Assembly: GCA_037200975.1 (NCBI GenBank)
Contig: JBBCGI010000001.1
Coordinates: 2,170,001-2,234,000, forward strand
Origin: Pseudomonadota bacterium
GTDB lineage: Bacteria; Pseudomonadota; Gammaproteobacteria; Steroidobacterales; Steroidobacteraceae
DNA: 64,000 nt
Reading direction: 5' to 3'
Position 1 is the stretch's first letter; every line of letters starts with the position of its first letter. Both the position numbers and the translations under genes were made by a program. Positions 28,633 through 37,012 of this stretch are shown here, piece by piece. The notes beneath the pieces are model-generated. The model had not been told where the DNA came from. It saw only the letters and a program-made list of their open reading frames with translations, and searched no databases.

Positions 28633-29044
28633 GGCGGTGCTCGGCTTCCCAGGCCAGGTAGTCGCCCTGCAGGTGCAGTAGTTTGGTGAAGCCGGCCTGG
28701 CGCAGCGTTTCCTCGGCCAGCAGGGTGCGCCGGCCGCTGCGACAGTAGAGCACTATTTGCTTGTCGCGCAGATCGGCGAGCTCTGGGAGTTTCGATGACA
28801 GCAGATCGTGCGACACGTTGCGCGCGCCCGGCACATGGCCGGCGGCGAACTCCGCCGGCGTGCGCACGTCGAGCACCACGAGGTCCGCGTCTTTCTTTTC
28901 GAGGCGGTCGAGCAGCTCCGACTGGGTGATGGGTTGCGCGGCCTGCGCATTGGCCGCCGGTGGATCGGCAGCCATCGACGGCGCGGCCATACCCGCGCCA
29001 CCGAGCGCGACCAGGCACATCAACGGAAGTACTTGTTTGTTCAT
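28616..29044 (-). CDS. periplasmic rhodanese-like protein
   Basis: A 142-residue exported single-domain rhodanese. A signal peptide (about 1-25, cleaved after SMA) precedes the domain. The domain has LLDRLEKKDADLVVLDVRTP, EFAAGHVPGARNV and the active-site loop LYCRSGRRT with the catalytic Cys, typical of the PspE/GlpE group. It would transfer sulfane sulfur in the periplasm. The C-terminal IEGN and stop come from the 107-bp palindrome shared with gspB. The acetyltransferase gene ends 12 bp upstream, so transcription probably reads through from it. Confidence 0.88.
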   Translation of the reverse strand: MNKQVLPLMCLVALGGAGMAAPSMAADPPAANAQAAQPITQSELLDRLEKKDADLVVLDVRTPAEFAAGHVPGARNVSHDLLSSKLPELADLRDKQIVLYCRSGRRTLLAEETLRQAGFTKLLHLQGDYLAWEAEHRPIEGN

Positions 29045-29055
29045 GGTTTTCCCCT

Positions 29056-29535
29056 TCAATGTTCCGCCGCGAGTTTGGCGATCTCGGCGGGCGTGAGGCG
29101 ATGGATGATCCACTCCTTCATCTGGCGCGCGTCGAGCGACTTGTAGAAACGCAGCGCCGGTTCGTTCCAGTCGAGCACCGCCCATTCCATGCGGCCGCAA
29201 TCGCGTTCCTTCGCGATGCGCGCCAGCGCGCGCAGCAACGCCCGCCCGATGCCGTGTGCACGCTGCGCCGGCCGCACGAACAGGTCTTCCAGATAAAGAC
29301 CCGCGCGGCCGACGAAAGTCGAAAAGTTGAAGAAGTACAGCGCGAAACCCGCGGCCTCTCCGTTCCACTCGGCGATCAACACGTGGATGACCGGCTGCGG
29401 CGAGTCGAGCTCGCGCAGGAAATCGGCGGCGGTGGCCTTGGCCTCCGGCAGCAGTTTTTCGTAATCGGCGAGCTCGCGCACCAGGCTCGCGATCGTCGCT
29501 GCATCGGCGCGGGTGGCGGGGCGAATATTCAGCAT
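29056..29535 (-). CDS. GNAT family N-acetyltransferase
   Basis: A 159-residue acetyltransferase: MLNIRPATRADAATIASLVR start, LYLEDLFVRPAQRAHGIGRALL as the acetyl-CoA-binding Q/RxxGxG motif, and WAVLDWNEPALRFYKSLDA as motif B. This is the pattern of the spermidine/diamine acetyltransferase-like GNAT subgroup (thialysine acetyltransferase type). Substrate not deducible. Start is ATG at 29535, 4 bp downstream of the stop of the preceding secreted-protein gene, suggesting a three-gene minus-strand operon. Confidence 0.88.
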   Translation of the reverse strand: MLNIRPATRADAATIASLVRELADYEKLLPEAKATAADFLRELDSPQPVIHVLIAEWNGEAAGFALYFFNFSTFVGRAGLYLEDLFVRPAQRAHGIGRALLRALARIAKERDCGRMEWAVLDWNEPALRFYKSLDARQMKEWIIHRLTPAEIAKLAAEH

Positions 29536-29539
29536 CCAA

Positions 29540-30469
29540 CTACTCCGCGATGTACCAGCGCATGTCCTTGTCGCGTTCGAGCACGAAGCGCTCGTAAGGC
29601 AGCCCCTGTCCACTCACGTCGAAGACGGCGCGCGATCCACCGAGGTCATACTTGGGCGAGAGCTCCTGCACGATGCGTAGCGTGGTGATCATGGTTTCGC
29701 GCTGCCCTTCGTTGTTGTTGCATGCCGTGATCAAGGTCTTCTTCGCGCTGCGCGAGATGTACTTGTTGAAATTCGGGCTCATGTACTCGTTGTAGTACTC
29801 CTCGCAGTGACCGGCAGCGATGCTTGCCTCGGCACGCGCGAGCAGCTCGCTGATACCGGGCGCGAGCGGTACCGGCGCCGCGGGCGAAGCCGCGCCCGTG
29901 CCCGCGCTGCCAGCGGGCCCCGCCGCAGCCGCCGTGCGGCCTTCGAGCAGATCGTCGAGCTGCGCTTCGATTTCGCTGGGTACGACGGCACGCCACTGCG
30001 CGCCGTACTGCATCAGCGCGACAGTGACCGTCACCTTGACCGAGCCGCGTTCTTTGGGCGGCTCACCCTTGCCCACGAGGTACACGATCTTTCCGTCCGG
30101 CACCGCGGCCAGCCAGTCGAACTTTTCGTATTCGCGCGACCGCAGCCGCAGCCGGTCGGACAGCGCGGTATAGAAACGTACCGCGGTCATGCTTTCGAGG
30201 TCGGCGAGCGTGCGGCCGGGGCCGAACAAACGCGAGCGGTAGGTGTTGTCGCTGCGCAGGTTTTCCGCGCGCAGCAGCGTCAGCAGGCGGGTGCGCAGCT
30301 TCTCGACCTCGTCCGGGTGCAGTTCCTGGGCGATGGCCTGGGCGCTGCCGCTGGCCACGGCGGCCAGAAATGCCGCCGCACCCTTCTCTTGTGCACCGCT
30401 CGGGGCCGCGGCCTGGGCACCGGCGCCCGCCAGCGCGAGGAATACGAAACAGAAGGCTTTCAGGGCCAT
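29540..30469 (-). CDS. secreted protein of unknown function
   Basis: A 309-residue exported protein with an N-terminal signal peptide (MALKAFCFVFLALAGAGAQA, cleavage near residue 20). The first part (to about 175) is mixed alpha/beta with VYLVGKGEPPKERGSVKVTV. A low-complexity Ala/Gly/Pro linker (about 180-205) leads to a second helical part containing HCEEYYNEYMSPNFNKYISR and an ITACNNNEGQRE stretch. I do not recognise the family. GGAG lies about 8 nt before the ATG at 30469. The gene is divergent from the signalling locus at 30.7 kb, sharing an intergenic region with a 15-bp palindrome. Confidence 0.7.
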   Translation of the reverse strand: MALKAFCFVFLALAGAGAQAAAPSGAQEKGAAAFLAAVASGSAQAIAQELHPDEVEKLRTRLLTLLRAENLRSDNTYRSRLFGPGRTLADLESMTAVRFYTALSDRLRLRSREYEKFDWLAAVPDGKIVYLVGKGEPPKERGSVKVTVTVALMQYGAQWRAVVPSEIEAQLDDLLEGRTAAAAGPAGSAGTGAASPAAPVPLAPGISELLARAEASIAAGHCEEYYNEYMSPNFNKYISRSAKKTLITACNNNEGQRETMITTLRIVQELSPKYDLGGSRAVFDVSGQGLPYERFVLERDKDMRWYIAE

Positions 30470-30542
30470 TTGGCACTCCATTCGCGAAACCGCGGCGGCG
30501 ATCATAACCGGCCCGGAAAGCGCCGCATCAACTGTGAAAATC

Positions 30543-30557
30543 GTCTCGTTACGAGAC
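30543..30557. promoter_or_regulatory. 15-bp palindrome between divergent transcription units
   Basis: GTCTCGT and ACGAGAC are perfect 7-bp arms around one T. The site lies 73 bp upstream of the secreted-protein gene (minus strand) and about 140 bp upstream of the receiver-TonB gene (plus strand). It is the only strong dyad in this 226-bp gap, so it is a candidate operator for one or both units. No regulator is assigned. Confidence 0.4.
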
Positions 30558-30695
30558 ATTGCCTGCGGGACGCAGTTCACGGATTACTTGCGCGCAGGGC
30601 CTTGGTGCGGCCTTCCCCGATAAACTTACATATCTTGTTAAAGTGCTTTCGCTCCCCTTGTTTTGCAGGTTTTCGAAGGTCGCGCCGCCCCCATC

Positions 30696-32840
30696 ATGCT
30701 GCCGCAGACGGAATTCGAATCGCCCACGCTCGCTGGCGCCCATGCGCCCGTGGCGATCGCCGCGCTTACTCAAGATAGGGCGCTGATCGGGCTGTTGCGC
30801 AGCACGATCGATACCACTTCCGACCTCATCCTCGTCTCCTCCGAAGACGAACTGCGCCCGCATCTGAACAGCCGGCGCGTTTCGGTCGCGTTGTTAGACA
30901 GCATGTTCATCGAAAGCGATCTCGCCTCGCTGGCGGAACGGCTGCGCGAGACCTGGCCCGATCTGGTACTCGTGGTCGTGGGCACCGCCGAGGAACAATC
31001 GAAGGTGGCGAGCCAGATCACCACGGGTGTGGTGTATCGCTTCCTGCATCGCCCGGTGTCCGCGCCGCGCGTGCGCCTGTTCGTGGAAGCCGCGCTGCGC
31101 CGCCACGAAGTCGAGAACGTCGAACGCACGCTCGAACAGACGCGTCCCGATTTTTCCAGATTCGAGCCCGCGGCTCCCCGGCCGGAGGGCCGGAGCCGCA
31201 CCGGGTTGTTAGGTGCGGTGGCCGCCGCGCTGATGGCCGTCGCCGCGGGCGGCTGGTATTTCCTTTCGTCGCGAGACGCGCATATCCCGGGCGGAGTCCC
31301 CGCGGTGTCGACGGTCCGCGAGTCCGGAGCCGGCCCGGCAGCCGCAGGATCCGTGCCGCAGATCGCGCCCGCGCCGCAGGCGCAGATCCCCGAAGAAACT
31401 CCCGTGATCGCCGCGCCCGCCGACACGCAGTCGGTGGCCGACCGGCTGCGCGACGCTCCGCCGGTCTCGCAACCCACGGAGCTGGCCGCAAGTGCTGCAC
31501 CCGAGCAGAAATCCGCCGCGCGCGAACCGCTCGAAACCGCGCCGCAGACTCCGCCACCGCCGCCGGTACTGACGCACGAACAGCGCCTGGCGGCGCAGCT
31601 GGCGCAGGCCGAAGCGGCCTTGCAACGCGGCGAACTCGCCAAGCCCGCCGGCCGGAACGCGGTGGAGCTGTTCCAGGGCGCGCTCGAACTCGACCCCGCC
31701 AACACACTCGCCAAGGCAGGCCTCGTGCGTGTGGCGGATCGCCTGCTGAGCGCCGCCGAACGCGCGTTGACCGGCGGCAATCCTGAAGACGCGCGGACGA
31801 TGGTGAGCATCGCCGAAACGCTCACGCCCGCCACGGCGCGCGGCGCCTTCCTCTCGATGCAGATCGAAATGGAACATGAACGCGCGGCGCTGACCCGCGT
31901 GAGTACTGCCGACGCGCAGGACAAGGCGGCCAAGGGCGCCACCTATCTGCGCCTGGCGAATACGCGCCTGCGCACCGGCGCGCTGATCGAACCTTCCGAG
32001 GACAACGCGCGCTTCTACCTGGAAGCCGCGCGCCAGATTGCTCCGGATGATCCGGCGCTGGAGGAGACGACCCGCGCGCTGCAAAAGGAACTGCTGACCC
32101 GCGCCGCGACGGCCGCCAACAGCGGCAATGCCGCCGACACCGAGCGCTGGCTGGCAAACGCCGATGGCGCCGGCGCCGGCCGCCAGGAAATGACCGCCAT
32201 CCGCCGCCTGCTGCAGGACACGCTGATCGGTGCGCGTTCCGACCAGATCACGACGCTGACGCAGTCGTTCAACGGCGCACTCGCCGCGAACAACCTGCTG
32301 CAGCCCGCCAGCGGCAGCGCCAAGTCCTATCTACTGCAGCTCATCAACACCGACGCCGGCAATGCGGCGGTGGTGAGCGGGCGCCAGAGTCTCGGTGGCG
32401 CCTATCTGCGCGAGATGAAAGCCGCGCTGGCGCGCGCCGATCTGCCGGCCGCCGACGCCTGGCTGCTCGAAGCGCGCACCATCGGCTTCAGCAGCCCGGA
32501 TCTCGATGGCGCCGAAGGTGATCTCACGGCCGCACGCGCCGCCGCCGCCCAGCAGAGCTCCGTGGTCGGCGCGAACTCGCTGGCGCGCATCGAATACGTG
32601 GCGCCCAAATTTCCTGCCGCGATGCGTAATCGCTCCCTGAATGGCTGGGTCGAGCTCGAATTCACCGTGCGCGCCGACGGCTCGACCGCGGACATCGTCG
32701 TCACCAACTCCAGCCCGCGCAAGGTATACGACTCCTCCGCGATCCACGCGATCGAACAGTGGCGGTACCAGCCGGTTTTGCTGAATGGCAAACCGGTCGA
32801 GCAGCGCGCCGCCGTGCGTATCAGGTTCTCGGAAGAATAA
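30696..32840 (+). CDS. receiver-like domain / TM / helical repeat / TonB C-terminal fusion protein
   Basis: A 714-residue protein with an unusual architecture. Residues about 5-125 have a response-regulator-like alternation (VAIAALTQDRALIGLLRS, VSVALLDSMF with an Asp where a receiver is phosphorylated, VVVGTAEEQ, then FLHRPVS where the usual Lys-Pro is Arg-Pro). A TM helix at about 170-190 follows, then a Pro/Ala-rich linker and TPR-like helices (about 300-600). The end is a TonB C-terminal domain (about 630-714; FPAAMRNRSLNGWVELEFTV and IEQWRYQPVLLNG). A cytoplasmic receiver and a periplasmic TonB domain would couple signalling to outer-membrane energisation; that is inference. ATG 30696 is chosen over TTG 30663. 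First of three tightly spaced genes. Confidence 0.75.
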   Translation: MLPQTEFESPTLAGAHAPVAIAALTQDRALIGLLRSTIDTTSDLILVSSEDELRPHLNSRRVSVALLDSMFIESDLASLAERLRETWPDLVLVVVGTAEEQSKVASQITTGVVYRFLHRPVSAPRVRLFVEAALRRHEVENVERTLEQTRPDFSRFEPAAPRPEGRSRTGLLGAVAAALMAVAAGGWYFLSSRDAHIPGGVPAVSTVRESGAGPAAAGSVPQIAPAPQAQIPEETPVIAAPADTQSVADRLRDAPPVSQPTELAASAAPEQKSAAREPLETAPQTPPPPPVLTHEQRLAAQLAQAEAALQRGELAKPAGRNAVELFQGALELDPANTLAKAGLVRVADRLLSAAERALTGGNPEDARTMVSIAETLTPATARGAFLSMQIEMEHERAALTRVSTADAQDKAAKGATYLRLANTRLRTGALIEPSEDNARFYLEAARQIAPDDPALEETTRALQKELLTRAATAANSGNAADTERWLANADGAGAGRQEMTAIRRLLQDTLIGARSDQITTLTQSFNGALAANNLLQPASGSAKSYLLQLINTDAGNAAVVSGRQSLGGAYLREMKAALARADLPAADAWLLEARTIGFSSPDLDGAEGDLTAARAAAAQQSSVVGANSLARIEYVAPKFPAAMRNRSLNGWVELEFTVRADGSTADIVVTNSSPRKVYDSSAIHAIEQWRYQPVLLNGKPVEQRAAVRIRFSEE

Positions 32841-32844
32841 GAAA

Positions 32845-34497
32845 ATGGAAGCGCCGCGCACACAACGGTTCCTGATCGTCGAAGACGACAACCAGTACGC
32901 CCAATGGCTGCAGCACTCGGTGAGCTCGGGCTGGCCGACCGCCTCCATCGTCATCATGGATTGGGCTTCGTTCGGCCGCGTGCGTACCGCGATGACGGTG
33001 CGCGACTACGACATCGTCATGCTGGCGCTGGACTTTCCGGAGGGGATCGAGGAAGCGCACGACAGCTTCGACTGGATCCGCAAGCTGCGCAGCCAGCCGG
33101 GTTTCCCGGAGATGATCATCCTGGCGGTCAACGGCAGCGAACTGTCCGCCATCCGCACCCTGCGGCTGGGCGCCGCCGACTATCTACCCAAGCGGCTGCT
33201 GACGCCGCCGCGCATCCAGCGCTCCATCAAGGTCACGTTGCGGGCCATCGACAAGGAGGCCCAGCGCCGCGCCGAACGCATGGCCCTCGCGGCCGGCAAG
33301 ACAGACGACAAGTCCGCCACGCTGCCCGGGGCGCAGACGGGCGCAAGCCCGCACATCGCCACACACACCGGCGCGACGCTCGCGCAGGCCGCGCAGATGG
33401 CGGGCATACCGAAGCCCGCGGCCGCGCCGGCGCACATCGCCACGCACACGGACGCCAACCTCGCGCGTGCCGCGAAAGTGGCGCTCTCGTCCGTGCCGCC
33501 CGCCGTCACACCGGTTCCGGCGCCAGTGAAGACCAGCGTGAAAAACGATCCGGCAGCGCAGTCACTCCCTGCGATTGCGGTGTCGCAGCCGGTCGCAGTG
33601 AAAGAAGTCCGGCCGGTCGCGCCGGACAACCACCAGATTCCCGGCTACACGATCCTGCAGAAGATCGGCGAGTCGGAAGCGGCCGCCGTGTATCTCGCGA
33701 TCGCGGAGGATCTCGGCCACAACGTCGCGCTCAAGATTTCGAAGCGCAAACACGCGGGCGAGGCGAACCCGAACGACACCGGCCAGCGTTCGATCATGTT
33801 CCAGCGCGAGTTCGAAGCCATCGCCGCGCTCGACCATCCGTCGATCATCGACCTGTTCGACTACGGCATCCACGACGGCGTCGAATACCTGGCGATGGAA
33901 TATTTCCCCTGCGGCGACCTCAAGGCGCGCCTGCAGAACCCGCTGACCGCCGACGAAGCGATCGCCTTCCTCAAGGAGATCGCGCTGTCGCTGAAGGTGG
34001 TGCACGAGGCCGGGATCATCCACCGCGACCTCAAGCCGCCGAACGTGATGCTGCGTGACGACGGCAGCGTCGTGCTGATCGACTTCGGCCTCGCCCGCAG
34101 TTTGCTCGGCGGCGACGGCAGCACCCGCACCGGCGTGCTGCGCGGCTCTCCTTACTACATGAGTCCCGAGCAGGCGCAGGGCGAGACGCTCGACGCGCGC
34201 ACCGATCTCTATAGCCTCGGTGTCATCCTTTATGAAATGCTCGCGGGCAAGAAACCTTATCTCGGCGCTTCCGCCATCGACGTGTTGCAGCAGCACGTGA
34301 TGGCCCCGGTGCCGGAGTTACCCGTGCACCAGCTGGCCTATCAACCGCTGCTCGAGCGGCTCATGTCGAAATCGCGCGAACAGCGCATCGCGTCCTGCGA
34401 TGAGCTGCTGACCGCGCTCGAACAGTTGGGACCCCCCATGAGCGACGGCGGCATCATCGACCCGGCCGCGCTGATCACCGCCGGTCGCGCGACCTGA
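32845..34497 (+). CDS. degenerate receiver domain fused to Ser/Thr protein kinase
   Basis: A 550-residue cytoplasmic protein. A receiver-like domain (about 5-125) keeps the acidic pair D14-D15 and the late Lys (YLPKRLL), but the phosphorylatable Asp is Ala61 (MLALDFP where MLDLxLP is expected). A low-complexity linker contains two near-copies of HIATHTxAxLAxAA. A Hanks-type kinase domain follows (about 270-535) with K297 in VALKI, HRDLKPPN (D395), DFGLA (D413) and SPYYMSPEQAQGE. The Gly-rich loop is weak (GESEAAAVY), but catalytic residues are intact. It starts 4 bp after the previous gene and ends 5 bp before the next. An active kinase with a non-phosphorylatable receiver is predicted. Confidence 0.88.
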   Translation: MEAPRTQRFLIVEDDNQYAQWLQHSVSSGWPTASIVIMDWASFGRVRTAMTVRDYDIVMLALDFPEGIEEAHDSFDWIRKLRSQPGFPEMIILAVNGSELSAIRTLRLGAADYLPKRLLTPPRIQRSIKVTLRAIDKEAQRRAERMALAAGKTDDKSATLPGAQTGASPHIATHTGATLAQAAQMAGIPKPAAAPAHIATHTDANLARAAKVALSSVPPAVTPVPAPVKTSVKNDPAAQSLPAIAVSQPVAVKEVRPVAPDNHQIPGYTILQKIGESEAAAVYLAIAEDLGHNVALKISKRKHAGEANPNDTGQRSIMFQREFEAIAALDHPSIIDLFDYGIHDGVEYLAMEYFPCGDLKARLQNPLTADEAIAFLKEIALSLKVVHEAGIIHRDLKPPNVMLRDDGSVVLIDFGLARSLLGGDGSTRTGVLRGSPYYMSPEQAQGETLDARTDLYSLGVILYEMLAGKKPYLGASAIDVLQQHVMAPVPELPVHQLAYQPLLERLMSKSREQRIASCDELLTALEQLGPPMSDGGIIDPAALITAGRAT

Positions 34498-34502
34498 CCC
34501 TC

Positions 34503-36632
34503 ATGGAATACATCAACTTTCCGATCGTGGCTTTGGGACTGGCGCTGATCACGCTGATCGGCGTAACCCTCTATGCGATCACGCAACGCGGCAGCATTCG
34601 CTCGCGCGACGAGCAGCTGGTCGTGGCGCGTGCGCAGTCGTACGCGATGCTCGAGCTGTCGCAGGCGGGCGTGTTGTTCCTCGATCGCGAGCACAAGCTC
34701 ATGGGCGAGGCATCCTCGGTGGCGCCCGAGTTGCTGGGGCATACCTGCAGCGCGGGCACGGCGTTCGTGCAGGTGATCGCCGAGCTGGTTCCGGTCAACG
34801 TGCGCCGCGATGCGGTGGCCTATCTGGAATCGTTGTGGAAGGCCGAGCCCACCGCGGTCGTCGATGCGACGCTCAATCCGCTGGTCAAGGTGCACTCGGG
34901 CGCGCGTCATCTCACCATCCGCTTTTCCCGCCTGGTGGTCGACGGGCGCGTGCATCACATCATCGTTTCGATCGAGCGCATCTCGGCGCCGCGGGTCGTC
35001 CCGCAGACGATCGAAGTGCCGGTGCTCAACGAAGAAACTTTCGCGAAGCGCCTGGCGGGCGAGACCGGCGCGCGCCCGGCGCTGAAACCGTACGTACCCG
35101 ACGAACTGATGGAGCCCGGTTCCGCGGAGCAGGCCGCCCCCGCGCCGTCGGAAATGAACGCGGGCCCCGTGGCCGCGCTGCCGGCGATGTCGGCCAGCGC
35201 CGCCGCCCCCACGCCGCTGGCGCAGCCCATGCTGACCGGCGAATTCGAGCTCGGTCCGCTCGACGTGACGGAAGATTCCCTGCCCTCCGTACCGCACGCG
35301 CGGTCCGATGCGCCGACCATGACGCTGCCGTCGCTGGCCCACATCACCATCGAAGGCACCGCCGCCAATTCGCGCTCGCTGCCGGCCTTCGATCCGCTGG
35401 ACAGTGCGGCGGGCGGCCCCGAGATCGCGCCGCACCTCCTCACCACGATCACCGCGCCAGACGCGGAAACGGCGAAGTCCGGCAAGGCCGCCACGGCGCC
35501 GATCATCGATCCGCCGGATGCGCGGCTCAGCGAAGTGCTCAAGGAAATAATGCACGTCGACGCCGCCAGGCTGGAAAACTTCCTCGGCGAAGCGCGCGAC
35601 AAGGCCGGCCAGCTGCGCGCCATCATCAAACTACCCGCGCGCGAGCCGCAGGCCTTCCGGGAAAAGCTGGTATTGATCCTCGAGTTGATCCGCGGCGTGC
35701 ACGCACGCGCCCAGCGCCTGCCGCTGCCCTCGGTGTGCGAACGTGCGGAACGCTTCGAAGAGGCGCTCGGCAAGTTGCGCGACAAGCAGACCTTGTCCGG
35801 CAACGATTTCCTGCCGCTGGCCGTCAAGCTCGACGACCTTCTCAGCCATCTCGCCATCCAGGGCGAGGTCGTGGCGCGGCTGAGCGACTGGCACACGCAG
35901 AACGGCAACGGCGATCAGCCCGGCGTCGACGTCACGCAGCGTTCGGCCACGGCGACCGGCACCACGATCCGCCAGCCCGGCCTGCGCCAGGCCGCGATGC
36001 AGGGCGAAGGTGATACGAGCATCTCGCGGGCGCCGTCGGCGACGCAGAAAACGGCGCGCCTGTCGGATCTTTCGCAGGACAGCCTCGAGGAGATGGCGAC
36101 ATTCCTCGCGGACATGTATGCAAAACGCGTGTCGCTGGTGGTCGTGGGCCTGGAAGACGTGCCGCGTGGCTACCGCCGGACGGTGGAGAAAATCCTCGGC
36201 CAGCTCATCCACAACGCGATTCGCCATGGACTGGAAACGCCGCCCGATCGCGCCGTGCAGGACAAGCCCGAAATCGGCACCGTGGCCGTGCAGTTCACGC
36301 GCGCCGGTGCCGATGGTTATCAGTTGAGCGTGCAGGACGACGGCCGCGGACTCGATCACGACAAGATTCGCGCCGAAGCGGTACGCCAGGGCGTGCTCAC
36401 CGCCGACGTCGCCGCCACCATGGACGTGCGCAAACTCGCGAGCCTCATCTTCCGCCCCGGCTTCACCACTGTCGGCGCGGGTGGTGCGCGCGGTATCGGA
36501 ATGGACCTGGTGCGCGAGCTGGTGAGCAAGGCCGGAGGCCGCGTCGGTATCGCGACGAAGCCGGGCGAATACACGCGTTTCCGCATCACGCTGCCGCACG
36601 AGAAGAAGGCGACGAACGCCGCGGTGGCTTGA
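34503..36632 (+). CDS. membrane-anchored CheA-like ATPase with degenerate HPt domain
   Basis: A 709-residue protein. One TM helix (about 5-27) is followed by a PAS-like domain (about 45-160), a long disordered Ala/Pro region (to about 340), an HPt-like helical bundle (about 345-465) and a CheA-type HATPase (about 525-705: LGQLIHNAIRHGLETP, DDGRGLD, IFRPGFTTVGAGGARGIGMD). In the HPt bundle the His-x-x-Lys-Gly position reads ELIRGV, so the phospho-accepting His appears replaced by Glu394; a His lies five residues later (GVHARAQ). There is no CheW-like domain. If it phosphorylates anything, it is probably a separate partner. Third gene of the signalling locus. Confidence 0.8.
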   Translation: MEYINFPIVALGLALITLIGVTLYAITQRGSIRSRDEQLVVARAQSYAMLELSQAGVLFLDREHKLMGEASSVAPELLGHTCSAGTAFVQVIAELVPVNVRRDAVAYLESLWKAEPTAVVDATLNPLVKVHSGARHLTIRFSRLVVDGRVHHIIVSIERISAPRVVPQTIEVPVLNEETFAKRLAGETGARPALKPYVPDELMEPGSAEQAAPAPSEMNAGPVAALPAMSASAAAPTPLAQPMLTGEFELGPLDVTEDSLPSVPHARSDAPTMTLPSLAHITIEGTAANSRSLPAFDPLDSAAGGPEIAPHLLTTITAPDAETAKSGKAATAPIIDPPDARLSEVLKEIMHVDAARLENFLGEARDKAGQLRAIIKLPAREPQAFREKLVLILELIRGVHARAQRLPLPSVCERAERFEEALGKLRDKQTLSGNDFLPLAVKLDDLLSHLAIQGEVVARLSDWHTQNGNGDQPGVDVTQRSATATGTTIRQPGLRQAAMQGEGDTSISRAPSATQKTARLSDLSQDSLEEMATFLADMYAKRVSLVVVGLEDVPRGYRRTVEKILGQLIHNAIRHGLETPPDRAVQDKPEIGTVAVQFTRAGADGYQLSVQDDGRGLDHDKIRAEAVRQGVLTADVAATMDVRKLASLIFRPGFTTVGAGGARGIGMDLVRELVSKAGGRVGIATKPGEYTRFRITLPHEKKATNAAVA

Positions 36633-36642
36633 GCGCCCGGGC

Positions 36643-36810
36643 TCAGGCCCGCACCTGGTCCTGGTCGCCGGGCGTCAAGAGAAAGTAGAAGAAGAATGCC
36701 ACGATCACCATCGTGGTCCAGAAACGCGACTCCAGCGTCTCGCTGGTGGCGGTCGCAGAATTCGCGCCATCGCGCTCCGGCACACCTCGGAAGGTAGATA
36801 GACTGCTCAT
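36643..36810 (-). CDS. 55-residue single-span membrane protein
   Basis: A small gene with start ATG at 36810 preceded by GAGG at 5-6 nt. A polar N-terminus (MSSLSTFRGVPERDGANSAT) is followed by one hydrophobic helix (FWTTMVIVAFFFYFLLTPG) and a short charged tail. It is convergent with the CheA-like gene, leaving 10 bp between the stops. No family recognised. Coding potential rests on the ribosome-binding site and the clear TM helix. Confidence 0.5.
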   Translation of the reverse strand: MSSLSTFRGVPERDGANSATATSETLESRFWTTMVIVAFFFYFLLTPGDQDQVRA

Positions 36811-37012
36811 GGCGCCTCGGTGGGTGTGAACGGAAATGCAAGCTGCGGTCCGGGCCGCCGCTGCACCGGGTCGGGGAGATGGTAGCGAATCACGCGAGCT
36901 GGCATGTCCAGCCGACGCCCGGGAAACGCAGGTGTTCCCATTCCCGAAAGGTCGCGGGCCCGTCCTATGGCGCGGGCGGAATCGTCCGACGCGCGTTACG
37001 GCTCGTGCGCGA

